From: an uncultured bacterium
GTDB lineage: Bacteria; Bacillota; Clostridia; Lachnospirales; Lachnospiraceae
Direction of reading: 5' to 3'
NCBI GenBank assembly: GCA_905214955.1
Contig: CAJMON010000026.1
Coordinates: 1-39,146 of the forward strand
Length of the DNA stretch: 39,146 nt
A program made the translations under genes and the position numbers. Below the pieces are notes generated by a model that worked only from the letters and a program-made list of their open reading frames with translations, was not told where the DNA came from and ran no database searches. Of this stretch, positions 23,386-31,827 are shown piece by piece (within the stretch, counting starts at the first letter, position 1; every line of letters begins with the position of its first letter).

Positions 23386-25215
23386 TTAGGCTGTTTTTGC
23401 AAACTGACTGTTGTACAGATCTGCATAAAATCCTTTTTTCGCCATGAGTTCTTCATGATTTCCCTGCTCAATGATGTTTCCGTCTTTCATCACCAGGATC
23501 ATATCTGCATTCCGGATGGTAGATAGCCGGTGGGCAATGACAAAGCTGGTTCTGCCCTTCATTAGATTGTCCATGGCCTTCTGAATCCGGATTTCGGTAC
23601 GGGTATCTACTGAACTGGTAGCCTCATCCAGAATCATAATGGGCGGGTCTGCCAGGATGGCTCTTGCAATGGTCAGAAGCTGTTTCTGTCCCTGGGAAAT
23701 ATTGCTGGTCTCTTCGTTAAGAACCATGTCATAACCTCCTGGAAGGGTCCGGATAAAGCTGTCTGCATGAGCTGCCTTTGCCGCCGCAATGACTTCCTCA
23801 TCCGTAGCATCCAAGCGTCCATAACGGATATTTTCCATAATTGTGCCGTTAAACAGCCAGGTATCCTGAAGCACCATGCCAAACATCTCCCTCAGCTCCT
23901 GGCGGTTAAATTTCCGCAGGTCACAGCCGTCTACTTTGATGGAACCGCCATTCACATCATAAAAGCGCAGCAGCAGCTTGATCATGGTTGTCTTTCCTGC
24001 ACCGGTAGGGCCTACAATGGCCACCTTCTGTCCCTGCTTTACATCTGCGGAGAAATCATGGATAGTGATTTTCTCCGGCGTATAACCAAAGCTTACATGA
24101 TCAAATACCACATTTCCTTCCAGATGGTCAATATGAACCGGATCCTTTACGGTCTGCTCTTCTTCCTCTTCTTCCAGGAATTCAAAGACTCTCTCGGAAG
24201 CTGCTGCAGTGGACTGAAGCATATTGGTTACCTGGGCAATCTGCTGAATGGGCTGGGTAAAGTTTCGGATGTACTGGAAAAAGGACTGAATCTGACCCAC
24301 TTCAATGCTTCCTTTGATAGCCATGTAACCGCCCAAAAGCGCTACCATCACATAACCAATGTTTCCCACAAACTGCATAATCGGCATCATCATTCCAGAG
24401 AAAAATTGGGACTTCCATGCAGAGCTGTACAATTTGTCATTGGTTTCCTGAAAAGTATGGATTACATCTTCTTCTTTGTTGAATGTCCGTACAATGTTGT
24501 GGCCACCGTAGATTTCTTCTACCTGGCCATTGACATCACCTAAGTATTCCTGCTGCTGTTGGAAAAATTTCTGAGAATGTTTCATAACCTTTCCAATAAT
24601 CAGCATGGAAATCGGAAGGATCAACAGGGCGCATATAGTCATCACCACATTGATCCGAAGCATCATAATAAAGACACCGATCAGCGTTGTCACAGAGGTA
24701 ATTAACTGGGTCACGCTTTGATTTAAGCTCTGCCCTAAGGTATCCACATCATTGGTAATCCTGGAGAGAACTTCTCCGGTAGGCTTGCTTTCAAAATATT
24801 TCAAGGGCATTCTGTGGATTTTCTCCGAAATGTCCTGGCGCAGGCTGTATGTCACATCATTGGAAATACCGCTCATAATAAAGCCCTGGATAAAGGATAA
24901 GCAGGCGCTGAGCACATACAGCCCCAGCAGAAACAGAAGAATCTGTCCTACTTTTCCAAAATCAATTCCGCCGGTTCCATTGATCTTTGCCACAAGGCCA
25001 TTAAAAATTTCCGTTGTGGCATCTCCTAAAATGGTAGGGCCTATAATGTAAAAAATGGTTCCGCCAATGGCAAAAATCAGCATCAAAAACAGGCGGACTT
25101 TGTATTTTTCCATATATCCCATGAGTTTTTTCATAGAGCCCTGAAAATCTTTCGCTTTTTCTGTGGGGGCCATTCCCCGTCCAAAGCCTCCTCTTCTCGG
25201 TCTTCGTTCGCTCAT
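23386..25215 (-). CDS. Heterodimeric ABC exporter, subunit with the consensus ATPase site
   Basis: A 609-residue half-transporter: six hydrophobic segments (about 40-310) and a C-terminal ATPase domain (from about 365). Walker A is GPTGAGKT (402-409), Walker B ends IMILDEATSSVD with the catalytic Glu 531, and the switch His is 562 (AHRLST). The signature is ISQGQ (506-510), not LSGGQ. That pattern is known for heterodimeric multidrug exporters such as LmrCD, BmrCD and TM287/288, where one of two sites is degenerate. It pairs with the upstream 718-residue subunit, with which it overlaps by 4 bases. The substrate is unknown; the MarR gene next to it suggests a drug-like or toxic inducer. Confidence 0.9.
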   Translation of the reverse strand: MSERRPRRGGFGRGMAPTEKAKDFQGSMKKLMGYMEKYKVRLFLMLIFAIGGTIFYIIGPTILGDATTEIFNGLVAKINGTGGIDFGKVGQILLFLLGLYVLSACLSFIQGFIMSGISNDVTYSLRQDISEKIHRMPLKYFESKPTGEVLSRITNDVDTLGQSLNQSVTQLITSVTTLIGVFIMMLRINVVMTICALLILPISMLIIGKVMKHSQKFFQQQQEYLGDVNGQVEEIYGGHNIVRTFNKEEDVIHTFQETNDKLYSSAWKSQFFSGMMMPIMQFVGNIGYVMVALLGGYMAIKGSIEVGQIQSFFQYIRNFTQPIQQIAQVTNMLQSTAAASERVFEFLEEEEEEQTVKDPVHIDHLEGNVVFDHVSFGYTPEKITIHDFSADVKQGQKVAIVGPTGAGKTTMIKLLLRFYDVNGGSIKVDGCDLRKFNRQELREMFGMVLQDTWLFNGTIMENIRYGRLDATDEEVIAAAKAAHADSFIRTLPGGYDMVLNEETSNISQGQKQLLTIARAILADPPIMILDEATSSVDTRTEIRIQKAMDNLMKGRTSFVIAHRLSTIRNADMILVMKDGNIIEQGNHEELMAKKGFYADLYNSQFAKTA

Positions 25216-27359
25216 TGTTCCAGTTCCTCCTTTGATAGCTGCGACATGGCGATCTGCGCATAGACTTCACAGGTTTCCATCAGTTCCTTGTGGGTACCTC
25301 TGCCTACGATCTTTCCGTCATCCAGTACCAGAATCTGCTCTGCATTTAAAATGGTACTGATCCGCTGTGCCACAATAATGGTGGTGGCATCTTTGGTGGT
25401 CTTCTTCAGAGCGCTTCGAAGGGCCACATCCGTCTTGTAATCCAGTGCGGAAAAGCTGTCGTCAAACAGATAAATTTCCGGATTTTTGGCAATGGCTCTG
25501 GCAATGGAAAGCCGCTGTTTCTGACCGCCAGATACATTGGTTCCTCCCTGGGCAATGGGGGACTGATATCCCTCGTCCTTGGCTTCAATAAACTCAGACG
25601 CCTGGGCTGTCTGGGCTGCCTTTTGGATCACCTCCGCAGGTGCATCGTCACATCCAAACCGGATGTTGGAATCAATGGTTCCAGAAAACAGCACGCCTTT
25701 CTGAGGCACATACCCTAATTTGTCGTGGAGTTCGTGCTGGCTTAGTTTCCGTACATCCACGCCGTCTACCTTCACACTTCCTTTCTGGACATCGAAAAAT
25801 CTTGGAATCAGATTCAGCAGGGTAGACTTTCCACAGCCTGTACTTCCGATAATGGCTGTAGTCTCTCCTGGCTTTGCTGTAAAGGAAATATTTTTCAATA
25901 CCGGAGCTTCTGCCCCCGGATACGTAAAGGATACCTGGTCAAATTCTACATATCCTTTTTTCGCAGGATCGGCATGTTCCGGATTTTCCGGATCCCGAAG
26001 AACCACATCCGTACTCAAAATTTCCTGAATACGTCCAGCAGATACCATGGCTCTTGGAAGCATAATAGAAAGCATGGTCAGCATCAGGAAGGACATAATG
26101 ATCATCATGGTATACTGAATGTACGCCATCATGTCTCCTACCTGCATGGTGCCGCTGTCAATGCCTCTGGCTCCTTTATACACGATGAGCACGGTAATGC
26201 CGTTCATAATAAACATCATCGCCGGCATCATAAAGGTCATGCACCGGTTGACAAACAGATTCACTTTCCGGAAGTTTTCATTGGCTTCCTCAAACCGCTC
26301 TTTTTCCCGCTCTTCCCGGCTGAATGCCCGGATGACCGGAATTCCCTGAAGAATCTCACGGGATACCAGGTTTAAGCGGTCAATCAGCTTCTGCTGGACA
26401 TTAAACTTAGGCATAGCCACTACCATCAGAACTGCTACCAGGGATAGAATCAGGCAGACAGCCAGTACAATGATCCACGCCATGCTGACGTTGGTCTGAA
26501 GAGCTTTTCGAATGCCCCCGATTCCGAGAATGGGCGCATACAGTACAATTCGAAACAGCATGGTCATTAACAGCTGAATCTGCTGGATATCGTTGGTGCT
26601 TCGAGTAATCAGAGACGCTGTGGAAAACCGGTCAAACTCCGTATTTGAAAAGGAAATGACCTTCCGGAATATCTGTTCCCGGAGTTTTCGGCTCATTCCC
26701 GCTGCCACCCGGCAGGAAAGGAAGGTGACACACACCGATGCCAGCATAATCACCAGAGCAAAGCCCAGCATTTTAAAACCTGCCCCAATCAGATATCTGG
26801 TCTGGAGGGCATCCATATCCACGCCCTGGGCTTCATAATCCGCTTTTACAAAAGCGACTGCCGCCTGGGCCAGCATGGTATCCGGATAATCCGCCGTCTT
26901 TTCATACAGCGCCTCTTTGACCTTGGCAAACTGTTCTTTTGGCATTCCCGAAAATACCTGGAACAGATCCGTTCCCTCCGGAAGTCCCATCTGGGATGCC
27001 AGCTGGGAAGCTGTCTCTTCAGAAGAGAGTACATATACGGCCAGCATAGGCTTTTCCAGTACCCCGATCAGTTCGTCTTTCTCTTTGCTGCTTAAGTTCT
27101 TTCTCGTCCAGATCCCATCTTCCAGAGTATAACAGGATTTTACCAGGGTCTGCTCGCCTTCATCCATAAACAAAAACAGCTTTTCCATGGTCTCTTCCTG
27201 CAGAGTATCGGCTGCAGCATCCTCAATGCCACCCTGCTGAATTCCCACATTGACAATATTTGAGGTATACTGCGGCAGTGAGAGATCACAGTTTGCCTGA
27301 ACGAACAGCAGTACCAGAATCACAAGGATCTCCACTGCAAAGCCTTTCAGGGTTTTCAT
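25212..27359 (-). CDS. Heterodimeric ABC exporter, subunit with the degenerate ATPase site
   Basis: A half-transporter of 715 residues from the ATG at 27359 (718 from an in-frame ATG at 27368, which has GAAGGAG 9 bases upstream and may equally be the start). Between the first and second membrane segments is a large extracytoplasmic insert of about 150 residues (about 35-190 in the longer numbering). The ATPase domain has Walker A GSTGCGKST (508-516) and a canonical VSGGQ signature (612-616). Walker B is IYLFDDSFSALD with Asp 637 where the catalytic Glu is usual, and the switch position is Gln 668 (VAQRIST) instead of His. Both changes mark the degenerate site of heterodimeric exporters. Confidence 0.88.
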   Translation of the reverse strand: MKTLKGFAVEILVILVLLFVQANCDLSLPQYTSNIVNVGIQQGGIEDAAADTLQEETMEKLFLFMDEGEQTLVKSCYTLEDGIWTRKNLSSKEKDELIGVLEKPMLAVYVLSSEETASQLASQMGLPEGTDLFQVFSGMPKEQFAKVKEALYEKTADYPDTMLAQAAVAFVKADYEAQGVDMDALQTRYLIGAGFKMLGFALVIMLASVCVTFLSCRVAAGMSRKLREQIFRKVISFSNTEFDRFSTASLITRSTNDIQQIQLLMTMLFRIVLYAPILGIGGIRKALQTNVSMAWIIVLAVCLILSLVAVLMVVAMPKFNVQQKLIDRLNLVSREILQGIPVIRAFSREEREKERFEEANENFRKVNLFVNRCMTFMMPAMMFIMNGITVLIVYKGARGIDSGTMQVGDMMAYIQYTMMIIMSFLMLTMLSIMLPRAMVSAGRIQEILSTDVVLRDPENPEHADPAKKGYVEFDQVSFTYPGAEAPVLKNISFTAKPGETTAIIGSTGCGKSTLLNLIPRFFDVQKGSVKVDGVDVRKLSQHELHDKLGYVPQKGVLFSGTIDSNIRFGCDDAPAEVIQKAAQTAQASEFIEAKDEGYQSPIAQGGTNVSGGQKQRLSIARAIAKNPEIYLFDDSFSALDYKTDVALRSALKKTTKDATTIIVAQRISTILNAEQILVLDDGKIVGRGTHKELMETCEVYAQIAMSQLSKEELEQ

Positions 27360-27831
27360 CAGTTTCATTACACTTCACTCCTTCTTCTGCCATTTCTTCC
27401 ACATTTTTCCGCACTTTTTCAAGCACCCGCTTATAAGCTTCCAGTTCTTCTTCGGTAATTCCCTCATAAGCTCTCCTCATTGCTTTTTCCATCAGCGCGT
27501 ATGTTTTCTCCCCGATGTCCCTGCCCTTCTTTGTTGCATAAACAAGCTGGCTTCTTTGATCTAAAGGAGCAGTCTTGCGCACCACCAGCCCGGCCTTCTC
27601 CATCCGGTTCAGCATCACCGTCAGTGTGGCCGGTGTCACAAAAAGTCTTCTTGCAAGCTCATTCTGGGCACATCCTTCTTTCCTGGACACCAGCATCAGA
27701 AGATGGGGATCACCTTTATAAAGCTCTTCCCGGTCCAGCCATCTTCTCGCCATCCGGTGTCCGGTATTCCAGATGTACGTCTCCATGCGGCGGATTTCCC
27801 GCAGCTTTTCCATCAAGTATTTTTCTTCCAC
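27286..27831 (-). CDS. MarR-family transcriptional regulator
   Basis: A 181-residue winged-helix regulator. The helix-turn-helix is in CAQNELARRLFVTPATLTVMLNRMEKAGLV (about 52-81, quoted in part: ELARRLFVTPATLTVMLNRM), followed by the wing KTAPLDQRSQLVYATKKG. Long N- and C-terminal helices serve dimerisation. Normal family length is about 140-160; here the C-terminus runs on for about 30 residues because the frame continues 83 bases into the start of the ABC gene. The tail (CSGDPCDSGTAVRSG) looks unselected. The gene heads the exporter operon. It probably represses it through the TTAG-N8-CTAA palindrome near its own start, and senses a ligand. Confidence 0.88.
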   Translation of the reverse strand: MEEKYLMEKLREIRRMETYIWNTGHRMARRWLDREELYKGDPHLLMLVSRKEGCAQNELARRLFVTPATLTVMLNRMEKAGLVVRKTAPLDQRSQLVYATKKGRDIGEKTYALMEKAMRRAYEGITEEELEAYKRVLEKVRKNVEEMAEEGVKCNETDENPERLCSGDPCDSGTAVRSGKL

Positions 27832-27878
27832 TTCTCACAGTCCTTTCTGCACCTGATGTCTGCTTGATCCTGTCTCAT

Positions 27879-27894
27879 TTAGTTTGACATCTAA
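27879..27894. promoter_or_regulatory. Candidate MarR operator
   Basis: TTAGTTTGACATCTAA at 27879-27894 has TTAG and CTAA as inverted arms and lies just downstream of the expected transcription start. A repressor bound here would block its own operon. It is judged by symmetry and position only. Confidence 0.45.
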
Positions 27895-27903
27895 CGTTTT
27901 TCG

Positions 27904-27932
27904 ATGATAACACATGTCCTTTTGTATTTCAA
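27904..27932 (-). promoter_or_regulatory. Promoter of the marR-ABC operon
   Basis: Minus strand TTGAAA (27932-27927), 17-base spacer, TATCAT (27909-27904). Confidence 0.7.
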
Positions 27933-27949
27933 TAAAAAAACTCTAAAGT

Positions 27950-28000
27950 TTTTGAGAAAAAAAGAAACGGCAGAAGGATTCGTTTTTCTTCTGCCGTTTC
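27950..28000 (-). terminator. Terminator of pflBA
   Basis: GAAACGGCAGAAG at 27964-27976 pairs with CTTCTGCCGTTTC at 27988-28000. On the minus strand it is followed by TTTTTTTC; on the plus strand TTCATTTTTT follows, so it may act in both directions. Confidence 0.9.
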
Positions 28001-28026
28001 TTCATTTTTTAAGATGCTGTCATTCT

Positions 28027-28767
28027 TTAGATTGCTCCCAGAATTTTTCTGGCATTGGCAATCCGTTCTTCGGATGGCGGGCGTACACCCCCCAAGGGAT
28101 AGGGAATCCCCAGTTTTTCCCATTTGAAAATTCCAAGGGTATGGTAAGGAAGCACTTCTACCCGCTCCACATTCTTTAAGGTGTGGATAAACTGAGCCAG
28201 ACGGTTCAGATAATCGTCCCGATCACTGCCCCCAGGCACCAGCACATGGCGTATCCATACAGGTTTTCTCATTTCAGAAAGCTTTTCAGCCATTTGAAGA
28301 ATGTTTTTGTTGGTATGTCCGGTCAGCTTTTTATGAGCTTCCTCATCAATCTGCTTGATATCCAGAAGCACAAGATCCGTATACTCCATCAGCTTCTGCC
28401 ATTTGGAATAAAAAGGTTCTGCCTCTGTGTAGGGATTGCCGCTGGTATCCAGTGTAGTATGCACACCTGCTGCCTTTGCCTGCCTGAAAAACTCTGTCAG
28501 AAAGTCAATCTGGAGCAGCGGTTCTCCTCCGCTCACCGTAATTCCGCCCTTGTCACCCCAGTAGGTTTTATAGCGGAGCGCTTTTTTTAAGAGTTCTTCC
28601 GGTGTGTAGGACTGCCCCTCTCCCATTTTCCAGGTGTCTGGATTGTGGCAGAACTGACAGCGCATGGCACAGCCACTTAAGAAAATCACATAGCGGACTC
28701 CCGGCCCATCCACCGAGCCAAAGCTTTCCAGAGAATGTACATACCCTTTCTGGCTGCCTGCTTCCAT
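28027..28767 (-). CDS. pflA: Pyruvate formate-lyase activating enzyme
   Basis: A 246-residue radical-SAM enzyme that makes the glycyl radical on PflB. The cluster-binding CxxxCxxC is Cys 33, 37 and 40 in LSGCAMRCQFCHNPD. The N-terminal VHSLESFGSVDGPGVRYVIF and the GGISVSGGEPLLQ-like block (here GGITVSGGEPLLQIDF) are typical. The absence of an inserted 8Fe ferredoxin module fits the PflA type rather than glycerol dehydratase activases. Its ATG overlaps the pflB stop (TAATG), so the pair is coupled. The terminator lies 27 bases downstream. Confidence 0.95.
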   Translation of the reverse strand: MEAGSQKGYVHSLESFGSVDGPGVRYVIFLSGCAMRCQFCHNPDTWKMGEGQSYTPEELLKKALRYKTYWGDKGGITVSGGEPLLQIDFLTEFFRQAKAAGVHTTLDTSGNPYTEAEPFYSKWQKLMEYTDLVLLDIKQIDEEAHKKLTGHTNKNILQMAEKLSEMRKPVWIRHVLVPGGSDRDDYLNRLAQFIHTLKNVERVEVLPYHTLGIFKWEKLGIPYPLGGVRPPSEERIANARKILGAI

Positions 28768-31019
28768 TAGATCTGGGTATGGCAGGTTCTGGAAATTACA
28801 TCCAGCTGCTGCTCTCTGGTCAGGTCAATGAATTTTACAGCATATCCAGAAACACGGATGGTGAAGTTTGCATACTCTTCTTTCTCCGGATGTTCCATTG
28901 CATCAATGAGTTTTTCTTTGCCAAATACGTTTACATTCAGATGATGTGCACCCTGGTCAAAATATCCGTCCAGAACACGTACCAGATTTTCGGTACGCTC
29001 TTCGTCTGTGTGGCCAAGTGCATCCGGGTTGATGGTCTGGGTGTTGGAAATACCATCCAGAGCTTCCTCATAATCCAGTTTTGCTACAGAGTTTAAGGAT
29101 GCCAGAAGGCCGTTCTGCTCCGCTCCGTAAGAGGGGTTTGCACCCGGTGCCAGAGGTTCTCCTGCTTTTCTTCCATCTGGCAGTGAGCCGGTTGCCTTTC
29201 CATATACTACATTGGAAGTAATGGTCAGAATAGAGGTGGTCGGCTCAGAATCACGGTAGGTATGGCAGTATCTTAACTTGCTCATAAAGGTATCCAGCAG
29301 CCAGGTTGCGATTTCATCTGCCCGGTCATCATCGTTTCCGTAACGCGGGAAGTCGCCCTCGATCTCGTAGTCAACTACCAGCCCGGTCTCATCGCGGACA
29401 GTCTTTACTTTTGCATATTTGATCGCAGACAGGGAATCTACTACATGTGAGAAGCCTGCAATACCGGTTGCGAAGGTACGGCGTACATCGGTATCAATCA
29501 GAGCCATCTCAGCTGCTTCATAGTAGTATTTGTCATGCATATAATGGATCATGTTCAGAGTGCCTACATACAGATGCGCCAGCCAGTCCATCATCACATC
29601 ATATTTCTTGATGACTTCATCATAATCCAGATATTCGGAGGTAATGCCTCTGTATTCCGGAGCTACCTGCTGTCTGGTCTTCTCATCAATACCGCCGTTG
29701 ATGGCGTACAGGAGGCATTTTGCCAGGTTTGCACGGGCACCGAAGAACTGGATTTCTTTTCCGGTCTCTGTAGCGGATACGCAGCAGCAGATGGAGTAGT
29801 CATCTCCCCATACCGGACGCATAACATCATCGTTCTCATACTGGATAGAGCTGGTAGTTACAGAAATATTTGCTGCATATTTCTTAAAGTGCTCCGGCAG
29901 ATGAGAAGAATACAGTACGGTCAGGTTCGGTTCTGGAGCCGGTCCCATATCTTCCAGGGTGTGCAGGAAACGATAGTCGTTCTTGGTTACCATGTGGCGT
30001 CCGTCTACGCCCAGACCTGCTACTTCCAGGGTTGCCCATACCGGGTCACCGGAGAACAGCTGGTTGTAGGACTCGATTCTGGCAAATTTTACCATACGGA
30101 ATTTCATAACCATGTGGTCTACCAGTTCCTGTGCTTCTTTCTCTGTCAGGATGCCTTTCTGCATATCTCTTTCGATATAGATATCCAGGAAAGTGGAAAT
30201 ACGTCCCACACTCATAGCAGCACCATTCTGGGTCTTGATGGCTGCCAGGTATCCGAAATACAGCCACTGGAATGCTTCTCTGGCATCCTTTGCCGGCTGA
30301 GAGATATCGTAGCCGTAAACGGCTGCCATCTCTTTCATTCCTTTCAGAGCACGGATCTGGTCTGAAATCTCTTCACGCAGCTGGAAGTCTCCACGACGCA
30401 TACCCTGGCGGTTGGTTGCTGCGAAATCTGCCTGTTTTGCTTCAATCAGCGCATCGATACCATAAAGAGCTACACGTCTGTAGTCGCCTACGATACGTCC
30501 ACGTCCGTATGTATCCGGAAGACCGGTCAGGATCTTGTTGTGACGGGCTACTTTCATTTCCGGAGTGTAGATGTCAAATACACCCTGGTTGTGTGTTTTG
30601 AAATATTTGGTAAAGATATCATGAATCTGCGGATTCACTTTGTATCCGTACATTTCGCAAGCCTGCTCTGCCATCTTGATGCCGCCGTACGGCATAAATG
30701 CACGTTTTAATGGTTTATCTGTCTGAAGACCTACTACTTTTTCCAGGTTTTTCATGCTCTCGTCAATGTATCCAGGACCATAAGCAGTCAGAGATGTCAC
30801 AACCTCTGTCTCCATGTCCAGAACACCATTGTTTGCACGTTCTGCTTTCTGAAGCTCCTGAAGTTTTCCCCAAAGCTTGTTGGTTGCTTCTGTTGGTCCT
30901 TCCAGGAAACTTTCGTCTCCGTCATAGGGAGTATAGTTGTCGCGAACAAAGTCACGCACACTGATCTTCTCTTTCCAGCGATTGCCTTTAAACTCGTCCC
31001 ACTGTGAAAAATTTCTCAT
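28767..31019 (-). CDS. pflB: Formate acetyltransferase (pyruvate formate-lyase)
   Basis: PflB splits pyruvate with CoA into acetyl-CoA and formate under anaerobic conditions. The 750-residue protein is the usual length. The active-site cysteines are in SICCCVSATETG (Cys 411-413; family members use two adjacent ones), and the glycyl-radical site is RVSGYAV with Gly 725, 26 residues from the C-terminus. I start at the ATG at 31019; a GTG four codons upstream (31031) is possible. The gene is followed directly by its activase. The leader of about 110 bases contains a hairpin, and the promoter carries a symmetric site over its -10. Confidence 0.96.
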   Translation of the reverse strand: MRNFSQWDEFKGNRWKEKISVRDFVRDNYTPYDGDESFLEGPTEATNKLWGKLQELQKAERANNGVLDMETEVVTSLTAYGPGYIDESMKNLEKVVGLQTDKPLKRAFMPYGGIKMAEQACEMYGYKVNPQIHDIFTKYFKTHNQGVFDIYTPEMKVARHNKILTGLPDTYGRGRIVGDYRRVALYGIDALIEAKQADFAATNRQGMRRGDFQLREEISDQIRALKGMKEMAAVYGYDISQPAKDAREAFQWLYFGYLAAIKTQNGAAMSVGRISTFLDIYIERDMQKGILTEKEAQELVDHMVMKFRMVKFARIESYNQLFSGDPVWATLEVAGLGVDGRHMVTKNDYRFLHTLEDMGPAPEPNLTVLYSSHLPEHFKKYAANISVTTSSIQYENDDVMRPVWGDDYSICCCVSATETGKEIQFFGARANLAKCLLYAINGGIDEKTRQQVAPEYRGITSEYLDYDEVIKKYDVMMDWLAHLYVGTLNMIHYMHDKYYYEAAEMALIDTDVRRTFATGIAGFSHVVDSLSAIKYAKVKTVRDETGLVVDYEIEGDFPRYGNDDDRADEIATWLLDTFMSKLRYCHTYRDSEPTTSILTITSNVVYGKATGSLPDGRKAGEPLAPGANPSYGAEQNGLLASLNSVAKLDYEEALDGISNTQTINPDALGHTDEERTENLVRVLDGYFDQGAHHLNVNVFGKEKLIDAMEHPEKEEYANFTIRVSGYAVKFIDLTREQQLDVISRTCHTQI

Positions 31020-31085
31020 TTTTTCATGCACCTTTCTTGATTTTGCTCTGCATTTACTCCATTTATTATTTCCGCATAAAACAAA

Positions 31086-31130
31086 TGGGATGCTAATTGT
31101 TCGTTTACGCAGGCTCTTTTTCTGCCTACG
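31086..31130. other. Hairpin in the pflB 5' untranslated region
   Basis: On the minus strand CGTAGGC pairs with GCCTGCG around AGAAAAAGA (about 31109-31131 plus flank). There is no T run, so it is probably an RNA-stability or translation structure. Judged by eye only. Confidence 0.4.
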
Positions 31131-31132
31131 TT

Positions 31133-31148
31133 ATTAGTTTATACTAAT
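31133..31148. promoter_or_regulatory. Candidate operator over the pflB -10
   Basis: ATTAGT-TTAT-ACTAAT is a perfect 6+6 palindrome that covers the -10 box. A repressor binding here would block pflB. It does not match the Rex consensus TTGTGAA-N4-TTCACAA. Confidence 0.45.
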
Positions 31149-31165
31149 TTCTATTCTTCTGTCAA
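31138..31165 (-). promoter_or_regulatory. Promoter of pflBA
   Basis: Minus strand TTGACA (31165-31160), 16-base spacer, TATAAA (31143-31138). Confidence 0.75.
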
Positions 31166-31213
31166 CTGATTTGCCTCATGCTCTTAATAAAGTACAATGT
31201 ATACAATGTTCAC

Positions 31214-31396
31214 GATGCCAGGGGCAAAAGCCCAAAGCCACGATGTACTTGCATAGGAGTGGTTTTACGACTTTAGGAGCCGCTTCGGTCGGTACAAAGC
31301 GGAGCATAGACATAAAAGTGGAGCGTCAGCTTCACGATATGCAAATATCGGGCAAAATTATGGAAGTGCGAAGCACGGAACAATTCGTATGGTATC
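31214..31396 (-). repeat. Dispersed structured element, copy R3 (183 bp, shortened)
   Basis: Read on the minus strand it begins GATACC (31396-31391) and ends GGCATC (31219-31214). It shares TACGAATTG near its left end, CATATCGTGAAGCTGACGC, CTTTTATGTCTATGCTCCGC and TTTTGCCCCTGGCATC with R1 and R2. Both CTTCGGTC hairpin units are lost or reduced. The central GCCCGATAT is the exact complement of the ATATCGGGC found in R1. It ends 12 bases before the tRNA-Val promoter. Confidence 0.75.
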
Positions 31397-31407
31397 CCAA
31401 AAAACTC

Positions 31408-31435
31408 TTGCATTTCTTTTTACAAGTGCTATAAT
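31408..31435 (+). promoter_or_regulatory. Promoter of tRNA-Val
   Basis: TTGCAT at 31408-31413, 16-base spacer, TATAAT at 31430-31435 with TGC before it. Confidence 0.75.
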
Positions 31436-31444
31436 AAGATACAT

Positions 31445-31518
31445 GGAAGCATAGCTCAGCTGGGATGAGCGTTCGCCTCACACGCGAAAGGTCAGGAGTT
31501 CGAGCCTCCTTGCTTCCA
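31445..31518 (+). tRNA. tRNA-Val (CAC)
   Basis: A full cloverleaf of 74 bases. The acceptor stem GGAAGCA pairs with TGCTTCC. The anticodon stem TTCGC/GCGAA holds loop CTCACAC with anticodon CAC at 31479-31481, and the T arm is AGGAG-TTCGAGC-CTCCT. The discriminator is A. CCA is not encoded. It reads GUG. Confidence 0.95.
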
Positions 31519-31563
31519 TTTTGTTTTAAATTTTTCAATTTTTTCAAAAATTTAAAATTGTGC

Positions 31564-31592
31564 TTGACACACGAACAATGTTGTGTTATAGT
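31564..31592 (+). promoter_or_regulatory. Promoter of tRNA-Pro
   Basis: TTGACA at 31564-31569, 17-base spacer, TATAGT at 31587-31592. It shows that tRNA-Pro can be made separately from tRNA-Val. Confidence 0.8.
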
Positions 31593-31640
31593 AGTGAAGT
31601 GTCAGACGGAAACACTTGTCTGTGACATTTCACAAATTAT

Positions 31641-31714
31641 CGGAGTATGGCGTAGCTTGGTAGCGCGCTCGGCTGGGGGCCGAGAGGTCGCAGGTTCAAA
31701 TCCTGTTACTCCGA
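31641..31714 (+). tRNA. tRNA-Pro (GGG)
   Basis: A 74-base cloverleaf. The acceptor stem CGGAGTA pairs with TACTCCG, the D arm is GCG/CGC, and the anticodon stem CTCGG/CCGAG has loop CTGGGGG and anticodon GGG. The T arm is GCAGG-TTCAAAT-CCTGT and the discriminator A. CCA is not encoded. It reads CCC (and CCU by wobble). Confidence 0.95.
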
Positions 31715-31718
31715 TTTT

Positions 31719-31748
31719 ATCTCTGCAGAGGATGCAGAGATATTTTTT
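31719..31748 (+). terminator. Terminator after tRNA-Pro
   Basis: ATCTCTGC pairs with GCAGAGAT, followed by ATTTTTT. Confidence 0.9.
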
Positions 31749-31775
31749 GCCCTTTTTCAGTCAAAGAAACTATAT

Positions 31776-31819
31776 AAAAAAGCCCTGAAGATCCGTAATT
31801 TAGATCTCCAGGGCTTTTT
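31776..31819 (-). terminator. Terminator of leuCD
   Basis: On the minus strand AAAAAGCCCTGGAGATC pairs with GATCTTCAGGGCTTTTT, with a short A/T loop. It is symmetric and also faces the tRNA-Pro terminator. Confidence 0.9.
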
Positions 31820-31827
31820 CCTGCTCT

